From: Prorocentrum cordatum
Taxonomy: Eukaryota; Sar; Dinophyceae; Prorocentrales; Prorocentraceae
Assembly: GCA_963575745.1 (NCBI GenBank)
Contig: CAUYUJ010019362.1
Location: 17,501 to 81,500 of the forward strand
Length of the DNA: 64,000 nucleotides
Direction of reading: 5' to 3'
Part shown: positions 1 to 10,089 of the stretch, in pieces
How the letters are laid out: every line of letters starts with the position of its first letter
Numbering within the stretch: the stretch's first letter is position 1
The notes under the pieces: model-generated
Seen by the model: only the letters and a program-made list of their open reading frames with translations
Told to the model about the DNA's origin: nothing
Databases searched by the model: none
Position numbers and translations under genes: made by a program

Positions 1-480
1 GCTTCAGCGGCCCTCGGTCCCAGGGTGTATGAGGCAGCCTCTGGGCAGCAGTCAGTAAGAGACCATTCTGCACGTATCCCCAGCGATAGCGGGCGTGTCC
101 GGGGATGGGGGGTGCGGGAGGAGGCCGGTAATGTTTGCGGTTGCCTGAGAGTGGCTAATTCGCAGACGGCGCCGTTTGGGAATGCTTGAGAGTGGCCAAT
201 TCGCAGACGACGCTGGCGCGACTCGTGAAGTGACCAGGGGTGGGAGAGGGGGTGTCGGGGCCGGTGACGGTCGTTGTCGCAAACAATGAAAAGTGGGTTT
301 TGATTCCCCCACCATTCGAAGAAATTCCAGCCTTGCTGGTGTCTAGACCCATTCGAGCGACGAACGGATCTTTGATCAGGCCTTACCCGTTGCTCGACAG
401 GCGCAATAGTTTGTTTTGTTTTGTCGGAGTTCAGCATTCGGCCACGGAGTGACATCAGACGCCAGAATCGACGGCTTGCG
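1..480. other. Unclassified stretch with a 25-bp direct repeat
   Basis: No gene is seen. A 25-bp segment beginning TGAGAGTGGC and ending CGCAGACG occurs at 146-170 and again at 187-211 with two mismatches, a spacing of 41 bp. The rest is low in recognisable motifs. Confidence 0.5.
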
Positions 481-489
481 AGCGTGGTC

Positions 490-692
490 TGATCTGCCAG
501 GAAGGAGGAGGAGGAGGAGGAGGAGTAGCAGCTAGAAGAGGAGGACCAGGAGAAAGGGAGGCGGAGGAGATCGAGGATGACGACAACTACGAGAGGATGG
601 ACGGGTTTGGTAAATGAGACTACGCAGATTTCGCAGCTGCGTGTGCAGCACTCCTTCCTGAACGCACTGCTGCACAGATCGCACGCCCTGTG
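490..692 (+). other. GGA repeat followed by exon-like stretches
   Basis: A short GGA run (500-525) leads into a reading frame that gives an acidic stretch (AEEIEDDDNYERMDGF) ending at a GT (position 613). A second stretch at 637-690 reads QLRVQHSFLNALLHRSHA and stops right before GTGAGT, a good donor site. Neither piece is recognised. They could be exons or chance frames in repeat DNA. Confidence 0.2.
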
Positions 693-936
693 AGTCCTCC
701 CAGGGGGTAGAAATTAAGCGGCTCGTTGAAAGCAGGTAAACGTGTGTCCGTCGAGCCCCAGATCCCGCTACATCTTGAGCGCCTCTTCTTCAACAGTCGA
801 AGCGGGCTTCCGTCTGTCTTGCCTGTGGGATGGCGGGCAATCACCGAGCTTTTTCTGCTCGGCTTTCTATGTCATGATTCCACCTTTTGTTTGCCAACGG
901 CCTGCACGTGTTTCTCCGCCCTCCCGAGCAGAAGTA

Positions 937-1071
937 CAGTGGATACCCATGCTTGGGCTTCTATGGTTCTGCTGTGGAAAGCGTGACGCTCCCACACCAA
1001 AAATCAATGGACGTCCTGGGGTCTCAGGGTTGGCTTCTTGTGGAAGGCTTCTTGTGGTCGGGCCCCTACTG
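937..1071 (+). mobile_element. TE-1 MITE copy
   Basis: Starts CAGTGGATACCC and ends GGGCCCCTACTG, each flanked by TA (935-936 and 1072-1073). The interior shares with other TE-1 copies the words AAGCGTGACGCTCCCACACC and TCAATGGACGTCCTGGGGTC. Ends and TA target fit the Tc1/mariner/pogo group; there is no transposase, so it must be moved by a partner elsewhere. Confidence 0.85.
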
Positions 1072-1229
1072 TAGACGGGGCTGGATGGAAGCATGGTGTG
1101 AGAGGCGCCTGCAGGCTGCATCCCCTGTGCGCGGCTGCTCTGCGCGGGCGCTGCCCGCCCAAAGCCGGTGGCGCCCCCACTCTCGAGTGCCCGCGGCCCT
1201 CCTCGAGTGTTGTCAGAGGAGGTAGTCTG

Positions 1230-1367
1230 AAGTCGAGGAATATTCAAAAAACAGTTATAAGAACATGTCTCGGGACGAATTTTCATTTTTCGTGTCGTTT
1301 TGTACGCATGTTTTGACTATTTTGTAGTTTGCATCCGAAATCCGCCTGTAGGAGGACACGCCCGACC
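1230..1367 (+). mobile_element. TE-2 MITE copy
   Basis: Right end reads CGCCTGTAGGAGGACACGCC followed by CGACC, the TE-2 terminal repeat; left end (AGTCGAGG) is shortened. The core is AT-rich, with the CTCGGGACGA word shared by other copies. Non-coding. Confidence 0.75.
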
Positions 1368-1489
1368 CAAAGGTAGTCCTGGCCCAAGGTGACCGCAGCT
1401 ATTGCGAGGGCCTTACGGCCAGTGCCGCCGACCCTAAAGGGGACGACGACGACGACAATGGCGGCGGCGGCGACGACGATGCTGACGTG

Positions 1490-2060
1490 GGCCAGAGTCC
1501 TCAGGGATGCTTCTTGGGTCGCTTCGCAAGGATCTCGGGAGCCTCTGGAGAGGAATTTCGGGTCCTCTTGGGAGCCTATTGGGGGCATCTTGAGAGCCTC
1601 TTGGGGACCTCCTCGGGCTTCCTGGAGACCTCTTGTGGGCCTCTTGAGGCCTCCTGTGAGCCTCTCGGGGCCCAAGGATCGAAATGTTCGTTCGGCCCCC
1701 CCCGTCTGGGCACGCTCTTGGAGCCGTTTTGGTGGCCTCTTGGGCCGTCTTGGAAGCGTTTTGTGCCGGCTTGGGGTCCTCTTGGGCCGTTTCGGTGTGA
1801 TTGGGGGGGTCTCTTAGGCCGTCTAGGAGCGGCGGGAAGAGGAAAAGGCGAGAACGCAAAATTCCTTGAACAAACACACAAGGCACATCAATTAATTGTG
1901 CCTCTTTGGGCCCTCTCGGGAGTGCTCTTGGAGGCTTCTCGGGGCGTCTGGAAGGCCTTTTGGGCAGTCTGACGGACGCGAAGGCGTTATGGACCGAGCG
2001 TTTTTGCGATTGGGTGCCCACCTGGACCGTCTCGGGGGCCTCTTCGGGCACTCGTGGCCT
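1490..2060 (+). repeat. CTTGGGG-type degenerate array
   Basis: The stretch is built of a loose 9-14 bp word around CCTCTTGGGG, CCGTCTTGG and CCTCTCGGGG, without fixed period. The same texture returns near 13.1, 17.1, 43.6, 50.1, 51.1, 55.9 and 63.9 kb. The several 100-210 codon frames here come from this texture and are not taken as genes. Confidence 0.7.
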
Positions 2061-2189
2061 GTCTTGGTACATGCTGAGGCGCCGGGACCCCCAGGGGTGA
2101 CTGCGTATCTGAACCCCCCGCCCTACCCCTCTGAAGCCCTCCCAGGGACCACCCCGGGACTCCCCGGGCGACCCAGATCAAAGGGAAGG

Positions 2190-2520
2190 GGCTTCCCTTC
2201 GATTCGATCGATTACCACCTTGCCAGATTTTCCTTCCGCTGACAGGCTTGAGGAGGAGGGTGCAGGGAAAGCAGGGCTCGTTTCGATTCCTCCGATTCGA
2301 TTCGATTCGATTCGATTTAGATTGCTTCTAATTCCGCTTCGATCCGACTTGGGATTCTGAGTTGGGCTCAGATATCTTAGTGAAGGCATACTAGCCTTCC
2401 GATTTCTGCCGGCTCGACGTCTCCCGACTCGGCTGTCGATCTCCGCCGATCCGATCCGCCCCGATCGCCGAGCCGACTCGTCGATTCGATTCTGGGCCCT
2501 CCTGGGACAGAGAACGACGG
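2190..2520 (+). repeat. TE-22 GATTCG-rich repeat
   Basis: Begins with a GATTC microsatellite (2286-2322), then words such as CCGACTCGTCGATTCGATTC leading into TGGGCCCTCCTGG. The same end (CGACTTGTCGATTCGATTC then TGGGCTCTCCTGG) is at 13098-13131, so this is a dispersed family. Confidence 0.6.
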
Positions 2521-2559
2521 AGACGACGGACGGACGGAGACGACGACTCGAGCAAGCGA

Positions 2560-3710
2560 CCCACGCGCGCCGACGGGGTCGGCGGATGCCGAGGAGGCCC
2601 AGGCGGCCGCCTCGGCGCTCCCTCCCGAGGCCCAGAGAGAGAGCCTCCGGGCTCGAGGAGGTGCAGCGAGACGCTGGCATGGTGGACCCCAAGGAGGGGG
2701 GGTCCAGCGACAAGGCGGTGGGTGCAGTACAGCGCCGGTTTTCATACATGCTCCGCAGTGCAAGGATGAGTTTATGCATGCGGGGTTGCCGTAGAATTGG
2801 GGCGTGCAGCAACTTCTGGTGCGCAGATGCACTGCTGGGCCATCGCGTGCAATACATTCGTTGCAGTACAATGCCGAGCAATGTTCTGGCGCAGTGCATT
2901 TGCAGTACAGTTGCCCCGAACCTATTGCACCACCCCCTTTCAGTTGGACCCTCTTGTGGGTTCAACCGAAGCTGGGGGCACCGTGGGCCAGGGTCACCTC
3001 CGGCAGCACCGGTTTGTGGATCAGGTCAGGCGGCGGCGGCGGCAAGTTGCCCGTGAGTGGAGCCAAGTAGCACGCGGCCCGTAGGACGGCACGCGGCCCT
3101 CAGGCAGGGCAGCGATCGCACGCGGGTGCTCCTCTTTGGGAGGGCGCGCGCGCGCGGCCAGCCGCTAGCTTGCGCGAACACCCTGCATGAGGTATAGGGC
3201 AGTGTGTCCGCGAGCGCCCGCACTAAATGGAAGGCGACGACACCTATCCAGGCGTCCGCGCGTCCACATGACTGTGTCTTCTCGGACGTGAGTGCATGGG
3301 ACGGGGGGGAGGGAGGGGAGATTGAGACTCACAGAACTTGAATGCAACGACCTTCCCATGCACCCAGTACAGCACGTCCAGTGTCAGGGGAGGCGGACGT
3401 TCTCCAAATCCCACCATCACAGACACCCCACCATCACCACCGTCAAACAGCAAAGAGACATCATAGCCGCAGCCCCATCACAGACATGCCAGACTGATTC
3501 ACTCGCGGATCCGAAACCCACGATTCTTCAATGTTTGTTCATTCCATGGGTCGCATGCTCCCCCCTGCATGGAGGAGCGGAGAGGAGAACTTGAAGTTAG
3601 AACGAGCGTGTTCTACCGCTGCTGGCGGAAAACCGGGGGGGGTCACTGGGGGTTCCCAACCCGTCCCCCCCCCCTCGCCGCCGGCAAACGATTCCCGCTC
3701 CTCGGGACAG
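2560..3710. other. Unclassified stretch with TGCAGTACA words
   Basis: No gene can be supported. The word TGCAGTACA recurs at about 2723, 2863 and 2903 within an ATG- and TGCA-rich part. A small CG-alternating tract lies near 3146-3160. 3400-3450 is a loose ACC/ATC repeat. Confidence 0.4.
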
Positions 3711-3714
3711 TTGG

Positions 3715-4665
3715 ACAATGGTGGGGATGCTGGGACAGTGGTGGGAACGGTGGTGGTGGGGACAGTGGTGCGGGGACAGTGGGACAGTGGTGCGGACAGA
3801 GGTGGGACGGTGGTGGTGGGGACAGTGGTGAGGGGACAGCGGGACAGTGGTGGGGACAGTGGGACAGTGGTGGGGACGGTAGTGGTGGGGACAGTGGTGA
3901 AGGCGGTGGTGAGGACAGTGGTGGGACAGTAGTACAGTGGGGAAAGTGGTGGGGACAGTGGGGACAGTGGGACAGTGATGGGGACAGTGGGGACGGTGGG
4001 ACAGCACAGTGGGACAGCGGCGGGGACAGTGGGACAGTGGTGGGTACAGTGGGGACAGTGGGACAGTGGTGGGGACCGTGGGGAAAGTGGGGAGAGTGGG
4101 ACCGTGGTGGGACAATGGTGGGGAGAGTGGGGACAGTGAGACACTGGTGGGGGCACTGGTGGGGACAGCGGGGACAATGGTGGGAACAGTGGGGGCAGTG
4201 GGACAGTGGTGGGGACGGTGGTGGTGGGGACAGTGGTGTGGGGACAGTGGGAATGTGGTGGAAACAGTGGGACAGTGGAGGGTACAGTGGTGGTGGGGAC
4301 AGTGGTGAGGGCGGTGGCGAGGACGGCGGTGGGATAATGGGACAGAGGTACAGTGGGGACAGTGGTGGGGACAGTGGGGACAGTGGTGGGAACAGTGGGA
4401 CAGCTCAGTGGGACAGCGGAGGAGTCAGTGGGACAGTGGGGACAGTGGGGATAGTCAGTGGTTGGGGCCGTGGAGAAAGTGGGGAGAGTGGAACCGTGGT
4501 GGGAACAGTGGTGGGGACAGTGGGGACAGTGCGACAGTGGTGGGGGCACTGGTGGGGACAGTGGGGACGGTGGTGGGAACAGTGGGGACAGTGGTGGTGA
4601 GGACCGTGGTGCTGGGGACAGCAGTGGGGGACGTGGTGCGGACGGTGGTAGGGACCTGTGAGTCG
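3715..4665 (+). repeat. Minisatellite of GGGGACAGTGG units
   Basis: About 950 bp made of 9-12 bp units of the kind GGGGACAGTGG and GGGACAGTGGTG, with variants GGTGGTGGGGACAGTGG. The strand is extremely G-rich and almost free of C except in ACAG, so it could form G-quadruplexes. All frames are open, giving Gly/Asp/Ser or Thr/Val/Pro-rich frames that I treat as repeat, not protein. Confidence 0.9.
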
Positions 4666-4936
4666 TTTGCTGGCGGTGAGCGTGGGGGGGAGGGGGGCTG
4701 GCGCGCTCCGAGCGCCATGGAGGGGGGCTCCAGCGCGAGTCCCCCAAAAAGCAGGTTTGTGCTTACACATGTTTCCTTGCCTCTACCCACTGCACGTCCC
4801 TTGACACGTCCCTCGGCGCACGGCCACGGCCTCATCCAGAGCCTGAGGCCACGGCCCCACCCGCCTCGCCCGAGGTGGGCCCAGACATCTTTCCGTGGCG
4901 GTGATTTGTCTGTTTGTCTGGCTGTTTGTCCCCCGG

Positions 4937-5112
4937 CGCGCGTCTTTCACCAGAGACAAGCCAGGGGGGTGGCTGTCCCACCCTCTCGAGCTGGTGGCAC
5001 CTCGTTCCAGTCATGTCTTCAGAGAGTTCCGGGGAAGGAGGTGCCACCAGCTCGAGGGGAGGGAGCGGCCACCCCCCTAGCTGGTGGTAGTGGCACCGTT
5101 GTCTCTCTTGAC
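4937..5112. mobile_element. Long inverted repeat, MITE-like
   Basis: Left arm words AGAGACAAGCCAGG, GGGGTGGCTG and CTCGAGCTGGTGGCACCTC return in reverse order and complement as GAGGTGCCACCAGCTCGAG, CGGCCACCCCCCT and TTGTCTCT. Arms are about 55 bp with small gaps around a 45-bp loop. Only copy in the window. Confidence 0.75.
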
Positions 5113-5159
5113 GTCTTGTGGCGCGTCTCCCCCTCCCTCGCCACGCCTCCTCCCCCCTG

Positions 5160-5830
5160 AGGCGGAGGAGGAGGAGGAGGGGGAGGAGGAGGAGGAGGAG
5201 GAGGAGGAGGAGGAGGAGGAGGAGGAATAGGAGAAGGAGGAGGAGGAATAGGAGGAGGAGGAGGAGGAGGAGGAGGAGGAGGAGGAGGAGGAGGAGGAGG
5301 AGGAGGAAGAGGGGGAGGAGGATGAGGATGAGGAGGAGGAGGAGAGGAGGAGGAGGAGGAGGAGGAGGAAGAGGGGGAGGAGGATGAGGAGGAGGAGGAG
5401 GAGGATGAGGAGGGAGGAGGAGGAGGGGAAGGAGGAGGAAGAGGAGGAGGAGAAGGAGGAGGAGGAGGAAGAGGAGAAGGAGGAGGAGGGGAGGAGGAGG
5501 AGGAGGAGGAGGAGGAGGAGGAGGAGGAGGAGGAGGAGGAGGACGAGGAGGTGGAGGAGGAGGGAGAGGAGGAGGAGATGGAGAGAAGGGGGAGGAGGGG
5601 GATTGAGGGGAGGAGGACTGGGAGGAGGAGGAGGAGGAGGAGGAGGAGGAGGAGGAGGAGGAGGAGGAGGAGGAGGAGGAGGAGGAGGGGGGGGAGGAAG
5701 AGGAGGAGGAGGGGAGGAGGAGGAGGAGGAGGAGGAGGAGGAGGAGGGAGGGGAGGAGGAGGAGGGAGGAGGAGGAGGAGCAGGAGAGGAGGAGGAGGAG
5801 GAGGAGGAGGAGGAGGAAAAGGAGGAGGGG
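5160..5830 (+). repeat. GGA microsatellite array, 0.67 kb
   Basis: Nearly pure GGA/GAA/GGG triplets with scattered breaks. The complementary strand reads as long poly-Pro/Leu/Ser frames and this strand as poly-Arg/Glu/Gly. These are artefacts of the repeat. Confidence 0.95.
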
Positions 5831-5978
5831 TGCCTGGCCCCAGCCTCCGCCGCGAGAGCGCCGGGGGGACGGGGCGGCGTGTGGGCTCCCTCCGCACAGC
5901 TGCGCACGGGGGCGCGCGCGGGGGAGCCCGGAGCAAGGCCGGGGGCGCCAGGCCCTCGGGCCGCGTCGGAGCGACGGC

Positions 5979-6270
5979 CAGCGCCCGCGGACGGCCGCAG
6001 CCGTCGTGCAGCCGAATCAGCCTCGAGTCGGGTACATCCCTCTACAGGAGGTATATTCAAACATAGTCAAATAGTCAAACAATAGTCAACAACAAATAGC
6101 CAAACAATTGTCAACATATTTTACTACAAGAGAAAAAACAAGCAAAACAAATTAGGGGACGATTTTGTGACGAGATGTTTGTGGATCATGTCTTATGTTT
6201 CGTCCAAAGTCCGCCTGTGAGGGGGCATGCCCGACCTGGGGACAGCGCCCGCGGACGGCCGTAGCCGCCG
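5979..6270 (+). mobile_element. TE-2 copy with 28-bp flanking duplication
   Basis: The TE-2 element runs from about 6026 (AGTCGGGTACATCCCTCTAC) to 6235 (GCATGCCCGACC). It is longer than usual because of repeated CAAATAGTCAAACAA words. It lies between two copies of a 28-bp host segment (5979-6006 and 6243-6270, starting CAGCGCCCGCGGACGGCCG, two mismatches). A related segment is also right of the next TE-2 copy (about 6813-6841). Confidence 0.75.
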
Positions 6271-6295
6271 CCCGGCCGCACCAGCCAGTCGCGCA

Positions 6296-6432
6296 GACAG
6301 AAACAAATTTGGAAATCTGGCGTGTTCTCGTGGACCCGCGCCATGCTCGCGCCAGTGGCGGCGCCAGAGGCGCCGACAGGCGTATCCAGCGCACATCCGA
6401 GAGATCCGCGCGAATCTCCGACAGCTGATGTT
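6296..6432 (+). mobile_element. TE-5 foldback, diverged copy
   Basis: Contains the TE-5 core GGCGGCGCCAGAGGCGCC and the right-arm word GAGAGATCCGCGCGAATCTCC. The arms are more worn than in the copies at 22.7, 44.1 and 57.6 kb. Confidence 0.5.
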
Positions 6433-6608
6433 CTTCGAGGGGGCGCTGGCATGGATCCAGGCGCGTGGATTAGCGACGGGCCCCGTTGCCGACGGTCACC
6501 GGCGCGCTCCGTCGCCACACCAGGCGGCGCTGGCCTTCTCTGTCGGGGCCGCCTTCCCCGATGCGTGGATCTGGCCCCCACGCGCCAGATCTATGGACCC
6601 CTCATCTG

Positions 6609-6766
6609 AAGTCGGGCCTGTCCCTCTACAGGGGGGAAAATTAAAAAAACAGTGAAAAAATATCTGGGGACTCTTTTTGGAGCATTTTTTGACCATTTTG
6701 GGGTTATTTGTTGACTATCTTCTATTTTTCGTCGAAGGTCCCCCTGTAGGGGGACACGCCCGACTT
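6609..6766 (+). mobile_element. TE-2 MITE copy
   Basis: Starts AAGTCGGGCCTGTCCCTCTA then CAGG, ends CCTGTAGGGGGACACGCCCG then ACTT: a terminal inverted repeat of about 24 bp with few mismatches. AT-rich core with the shared word TCTGGGGACT. This is one of the best preserved copies. Confidence 0.9.
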
Positions 6767-6886
6767 AACCCTAATCCATGTTGGCGTGCGCTTTTTCCGC
6801 CGCCTTCTGCCGCAGCCGTCGAGCAGCCGCGTCAGCCCCTCGTGATCGGCGAGGGCAGGGGGGCAGGGGCAACGTTCGGGGGGGTA

Positions 6887-7062
6887 CAGTGGAGGCCAGT
6901 CCACAAGAAACCTTCCACAGGAAACCCAGCCCGGAGACCCCAGGATGTCCATGGAGTTTTGCTGTGGGAAGGTCACGCTTTCCAGCGCAAAGTCATCGAA
7001 ACCCACGAAACCCAGGGTACCCTGGAGGCAAGCAGGGTGTTTCCTGGCATGGGTTTCCCCTG
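6887..7062 (-). mobile_element. TE-1 MITE copy, reversed
   Basis: Begins TA|CAGTGGAGGCC and ends GGGTTTCCCCTG|TA. The inside is the reverse complement of the + strand copies: CCACAAGAAACCTTCCACAG, CCAGGATGTCCATGG, GGCAAGCAGGGTGTTTC. Confidence 0.9.
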
Positions 7063-7084
7063 TAGGACCAGGGGGGGGGGCCAT

Positions 7085-7250
7085 TGATCGCCGATAGGGG
7101 TAAGATGGCCGCGCGCTGATTTACCGGCGATGTATCGCCAATTTATCGCCAATGCCGATTTACCGGCGATTTACTGGCGATGTTCGGGCATCTCGCCGAT
7201 TTACCGGCGATGCAGCGCCAATGCCCGCTCGATGTTTCGCCCCCCTGAGC
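7085..7250 (+). mobile_element. TE-8 related copy with GATTTACCGGCGAT repeats
   Basis: Starts with ATTGATCGCCGATAGGGG, typical of TE-8, then repeats the words GATTTACCGGCGAT and TATCGCCAAT, and ends CTCGATGTTTCGCCCCCCTG like the TE-8 copy near 36.5 kb. Confidence 0.55.
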
Positions 7251-7464
7251 TGGCCCCCTGGTGGTCTCCAGGTCCGATCTCGGGCCTGCGGCGGCCGTTC
7301 GGGGCGATCCGCCGCACCTTCGGAACGCCTCCTGGCGAGGCGCGGCCGCCCGAAGGCCTCCCGAGGCCGGAACGGCTCCGAGACCCGACGAGCTCGTCGG
7401 GGAGCCTCGAGCCTCGAAACCGCGAGGCCCCCCCCCTCGCACCGAAGAAGAAAAAACACCATGG

Positions 7465-7640
7465 ACAGAAAACTTTCGGCACTCCGCGCGGGATTTCCTG
7501 GATCTGCGCCGGAGCCCCCTTCCTGGCGCGCGGAGCGCGCCGGGCGCGGCGCCAGAGGCGCCGCCAGGGGGGGGCCCAGCGCGGCTGCAAGACAGCCGCG
7601 CGGATCGCCGAACGTTTATGCCTCTGGCGATTTTTCTTCT
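7465..7640 (+). mobile_element. TE-5 foldback element
   Basis: A near palindrome: CTCCGCGCGGGATTTCCTGG on the left faces AGCCGCGCGGATCGCC on the right around the GC-rich centre GGCGCCAGAGGCGCCGCC. Non-coding. Confidence 0.75.
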
Positions 7641-7654
7641 TCGATCGAAGCTCG

Positions 7655-7815
7655 GGCCGGGCGAAAGGGGGGGATTGGGAAAGGGGGGTTACGACATCTG
7701 CTGCCTGCCGCTGGTTTCGGCCCCACCGAGGGGCCCCTTCCTCGACGCATGGCCGCCTCCGGCGCCGGGAGGCGCCGGCAAAATCGCTACGTGAGCTGAT
7801 TCTCAACCCCACCCT
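7655..7815 (+). mobile_element. TE-19 MITE copy
   Basis: Left end GGGGGGGATTGGGAAAGGGG and right end CCCACCCTTTGCTATCCCCC are inverted repeats. The inside word GGCGCCGGGAGGCGCCGG is itself a hairpin. A second full copy is at 14272-14453. Confidence 0.8.
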
Positions 7816-7845
7816 TTGCTATCCCCCCCTTTCTCAGCGAGCGAC

Positions 7846-7922
7846 GAACAGTATAAAATAAACTTTCCAGCCGCCCAGGGACAGGCGCCCCCGACAGCGA
7901 AAAAGTTTATTTTATACCGTTC
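7846..7922. repeat. TATAAAATAAACTTT hairpin
   Basis: A 21-bp stem, GAACAGTATAAAATAAACTTT split here as GAACAGTATAAAAT plus AAACTTT, pairs with the downstream AAAGTTTATTTTATACCGTTC (one mismatch) around a 35-bp GC-rich loop. It is AT-rich in a GC-rich setting. It may be a very short foldback element. Confidence 0.8.
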
Positions 7923-8089
7923 TTCGCCCGTTAACTTTCGCCCGACCCGAGAAACTCCGATGCCCTCCCCCAGCGTTGCCCCTCGGGGGGCGGCGGAGCG
8001 CGCGGGCCTCCTCGTGCCGCCGCGCGCGGGGGGGCCTTGAAGCCTGCCGGGGTGGCGCTCCGAGCCTCTGGGCCGCCAGGAGCCGTCTT

Positions 8090-8400
8090 CCCGTCGTCGA
8101 CGTTGACGGTCGTCGTCGTCGCCGTCGTCGTCGTCGTCGTCGACGGTCGTCGTCGACGGTCGCGACCAGCGGCCGTCGTGGACGACGGTCGTTGAGGTCG
8201 TCATCGTCGCTCTCGTCGGTCGTCCTCGTCGTCGGCTGTTGCTGTCTTCGTCGTCGACGATGGTTGCCGTCGTTGTCAGCGTCGACGGTCGTCGTTGTCG
8301 CTTCGACAGCTGTTGACCGTCGTTGACGTCGTCGTCGTCGATGATCGCTGTTTTCGCCGTCGTTGTCGTCTTCGCCGTCGCAGCGGCCAGAACGTGCCTT
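8090..8400 (+). repeat. GTC/GAC trinucleotide-rich tract
   Basis: Mostly GTC, GTT and GAC triplets with palindromic GTCGAC words, giving Val-Val or Arg-Arg frames. No protein signal. Confidence 0.8.
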
Positions 8401-8439
8401 GTAAGTGGCGGTACTCTCGGTGGTATTGTGTCAGACGCG

Positions 8440-8760
8440 GATTCCCCGCGGATGTCAAATTATTCGACGCAGATTTGGTGTGAATCCGTGGATTCGACGC
8501 AGATTCGGCGCGAATGGCGACGTGAAGGGACAGACGGGATCCACCCGAAGATACGGCATACGGGATGCCGAGATCTGAGCCCCCGAAGTCTGTGGTAGAC
8601 AGGGTCCCCCGAGGGCAGTGATCTGCGCCTCTCAGAGCAGGCGTCGAGAGGGATCCATTCCAATGGGGTGAAGTACAGATCAGTTGGGTGGGCGCCAGTG
8701 TGTGGGGAGGTCAGAAAGCATCTCCTTCGACACAGCTGATCACGCTTCACAAGATGTCAG
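8440..8760. other. Unclassified stretch with a tandem GATTCGACGCAGATT
   Basis: The word ATTCGACGCAGATT occurs twice about 30 bp apart (8462 and 8493). Otherwise nothing recognised. Confidence 0.4.
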
Positions 8761-8789
8761 TTGCCGTCGTCACCAGCGCCGCCCCCGTT

Positions 8790-9060
8790 GCCCCTCATCA
8801 CTACCTCATTATGCTCCTCGTCGGTCCTCCCCTCCTGGTGCTCATCCTATCCCGCCTTCCCCTCCCTCCTGCTCCTGCTGCTCCTCGAACTCATGCTCCA
8901 CCTGTTCCTGCTCATCACAGGGGTTGTCCCTCCAACTCCCCTGCGTCTGATCCTCATGGTGCTCCTCCTCTTGCTTATAACTTATGTAACTCTCCCTGCT
9001 CCTCCTACTCTAGCTCCTTCTCCCCTTCTCGCTCCTGCGGTTCCCGCTCCCGCATCTTTT
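8790..9060. repeat. Pyrimidine-rich TCC/CTC tract
   Basis: Loose CTCCT and TGCTCC repeats. The Ser/Pro/Leu-rich frames across it are not taken as genes. Confidence 0.7.
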
Positions 9061-9084
9061 CCTCCGGTTCTTCTTTTCCCACCC

Positions 9085-9245
9085 AGTGGAGAACAGCCGA
9101 GACCAGAAATGAGGAGTCATGCAATGCACATAATTCTTGATAGGCACAAGCCCAGAGGGCTTGCGCGGTTCCTGATCGTACCAATCACAGACATCGGGGA
9201 GCGCAACAGACATGTTGTCGTCGGCAATTTGCTTTGGAGGAGCTG
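9085..9245 (-). CDS. Unidentified coding-like segment
   Basis: On the minus strand an open frame without low complexity reads QIADDNMSVALPDVCDWYDQ, then EPRKPSGLVPIKNYVHCMTP and HFWSRLFSTG. It is bounded on both sides by TCC/GGA repeats and has no clear start, stop or splice site that I can fix. I do not recognise the family. It could be an exon, a retroelement remnant or chance. Confidence 0.25.
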
Positions 9246-9259
9246 CCCCATGCCCTTAC

Positions 9260-9392
9260 ACTCCTCCTCCTCCTCCTCCTCCTCCTCCTCCTCCTCCTCC
9301 TCCTCCTCCACTCCCTCATGTTCCTCCTCCTGCTCCTCCTGCTCCTCCTCCTGCTCCTCCTCCTGCTCCTCCTCCTCCTCCCCCTTTGAGGC
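9260..9392 (+). repeat. TCC microsatellite
   Basis: Pure TCC run at 9261-9308 followed by TCCTGC variants. Confidence 0.9.
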
Positions 9393-9399
9393 CGTTTAG

Positions 9400-10080
9400 C
9401 CGGGGGATGATGGGCGGGGTCGAAAGGCTCGAGGTCCTCATCCGCTGTCGCATCCGGAACAGTTCCGGCCTGCCCAGGACGAAGATTCGGGCCTCCGAGA
9501 GTGGCGCCGCACCCGGAGGAGGACGCCGGCTGGTGAGCTGGATCGTGAGGGCCTTCGTGGCACCTTCGTGGCCGCACGGGTCCCTGGCACCGCACGTGCG
9601 GGTTCAGCCCCCGAGGCGGCACGAACCTGCAGGGGCGGCGCCCCTGCTTGGGCGGCATGGAGGAGCAGAGGTGTTTTTCCTTGGAGGAGCGCGCGGGCGC
9701 GGGGAGAGGAAAGAGGGGGCTCCGACACCAAACTTAGGCTGTCGTGGACCCGAAAACCCGTGGAGGTTCAGAGGTGCGCTTCGCACTGACCTTTCCCTCG
9801 GCCAGTCTCGCTCTCTGCTGGGGCACCTGCCTCATCAAGTTCGCTGCGATCCTGCAGCGTCCCTGCGAGGTGATCTTGGAGGAGCAAAAATGCGGCCGCA
9901 GCGTCGCCGTCAGGAATCTCTAGGAAGCTCCTTCTTGTCGGCCTTCCCCTGGCCGCCTGCGAACAGGTGCCGAGCGGGCTGTGGGAGGGGAGCCTCTCGG
10001 GCGGACGCGGGAGGCAACCGACCAGGGCTTGTCTGGAGGAGGGCACGAGGAGGATTGGGAGGGAGAGGGAGGGAGGGATG
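9400..10080. other. Unclassified GC-rich stretch
   Basis: No recognised gene or repeat. Long frames exist on both strands because stop codons are rare at this base composition. Confidence 0.4.
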
Positions 10081-10089
10081 ATCTGGGCC

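Noticed and set aside
3539-4747. 402-codon minus-strand frame rich in Val-Pro-Thr
   Set aside because: It is the complement of the GGGGACAGTGG minisatellite; all frames are open there, and the ends lie in unrelated sequence.
5019-6085. Very long frames of 230-330 codons on both strands
   Set aside because: They translate GGA triplets into poly-Pro, Ser, Leu or Arg, Glu, Gly. Such frames recur at every triplet array in the window (29.6, 53.5, 62.0 kb) and show no domain.
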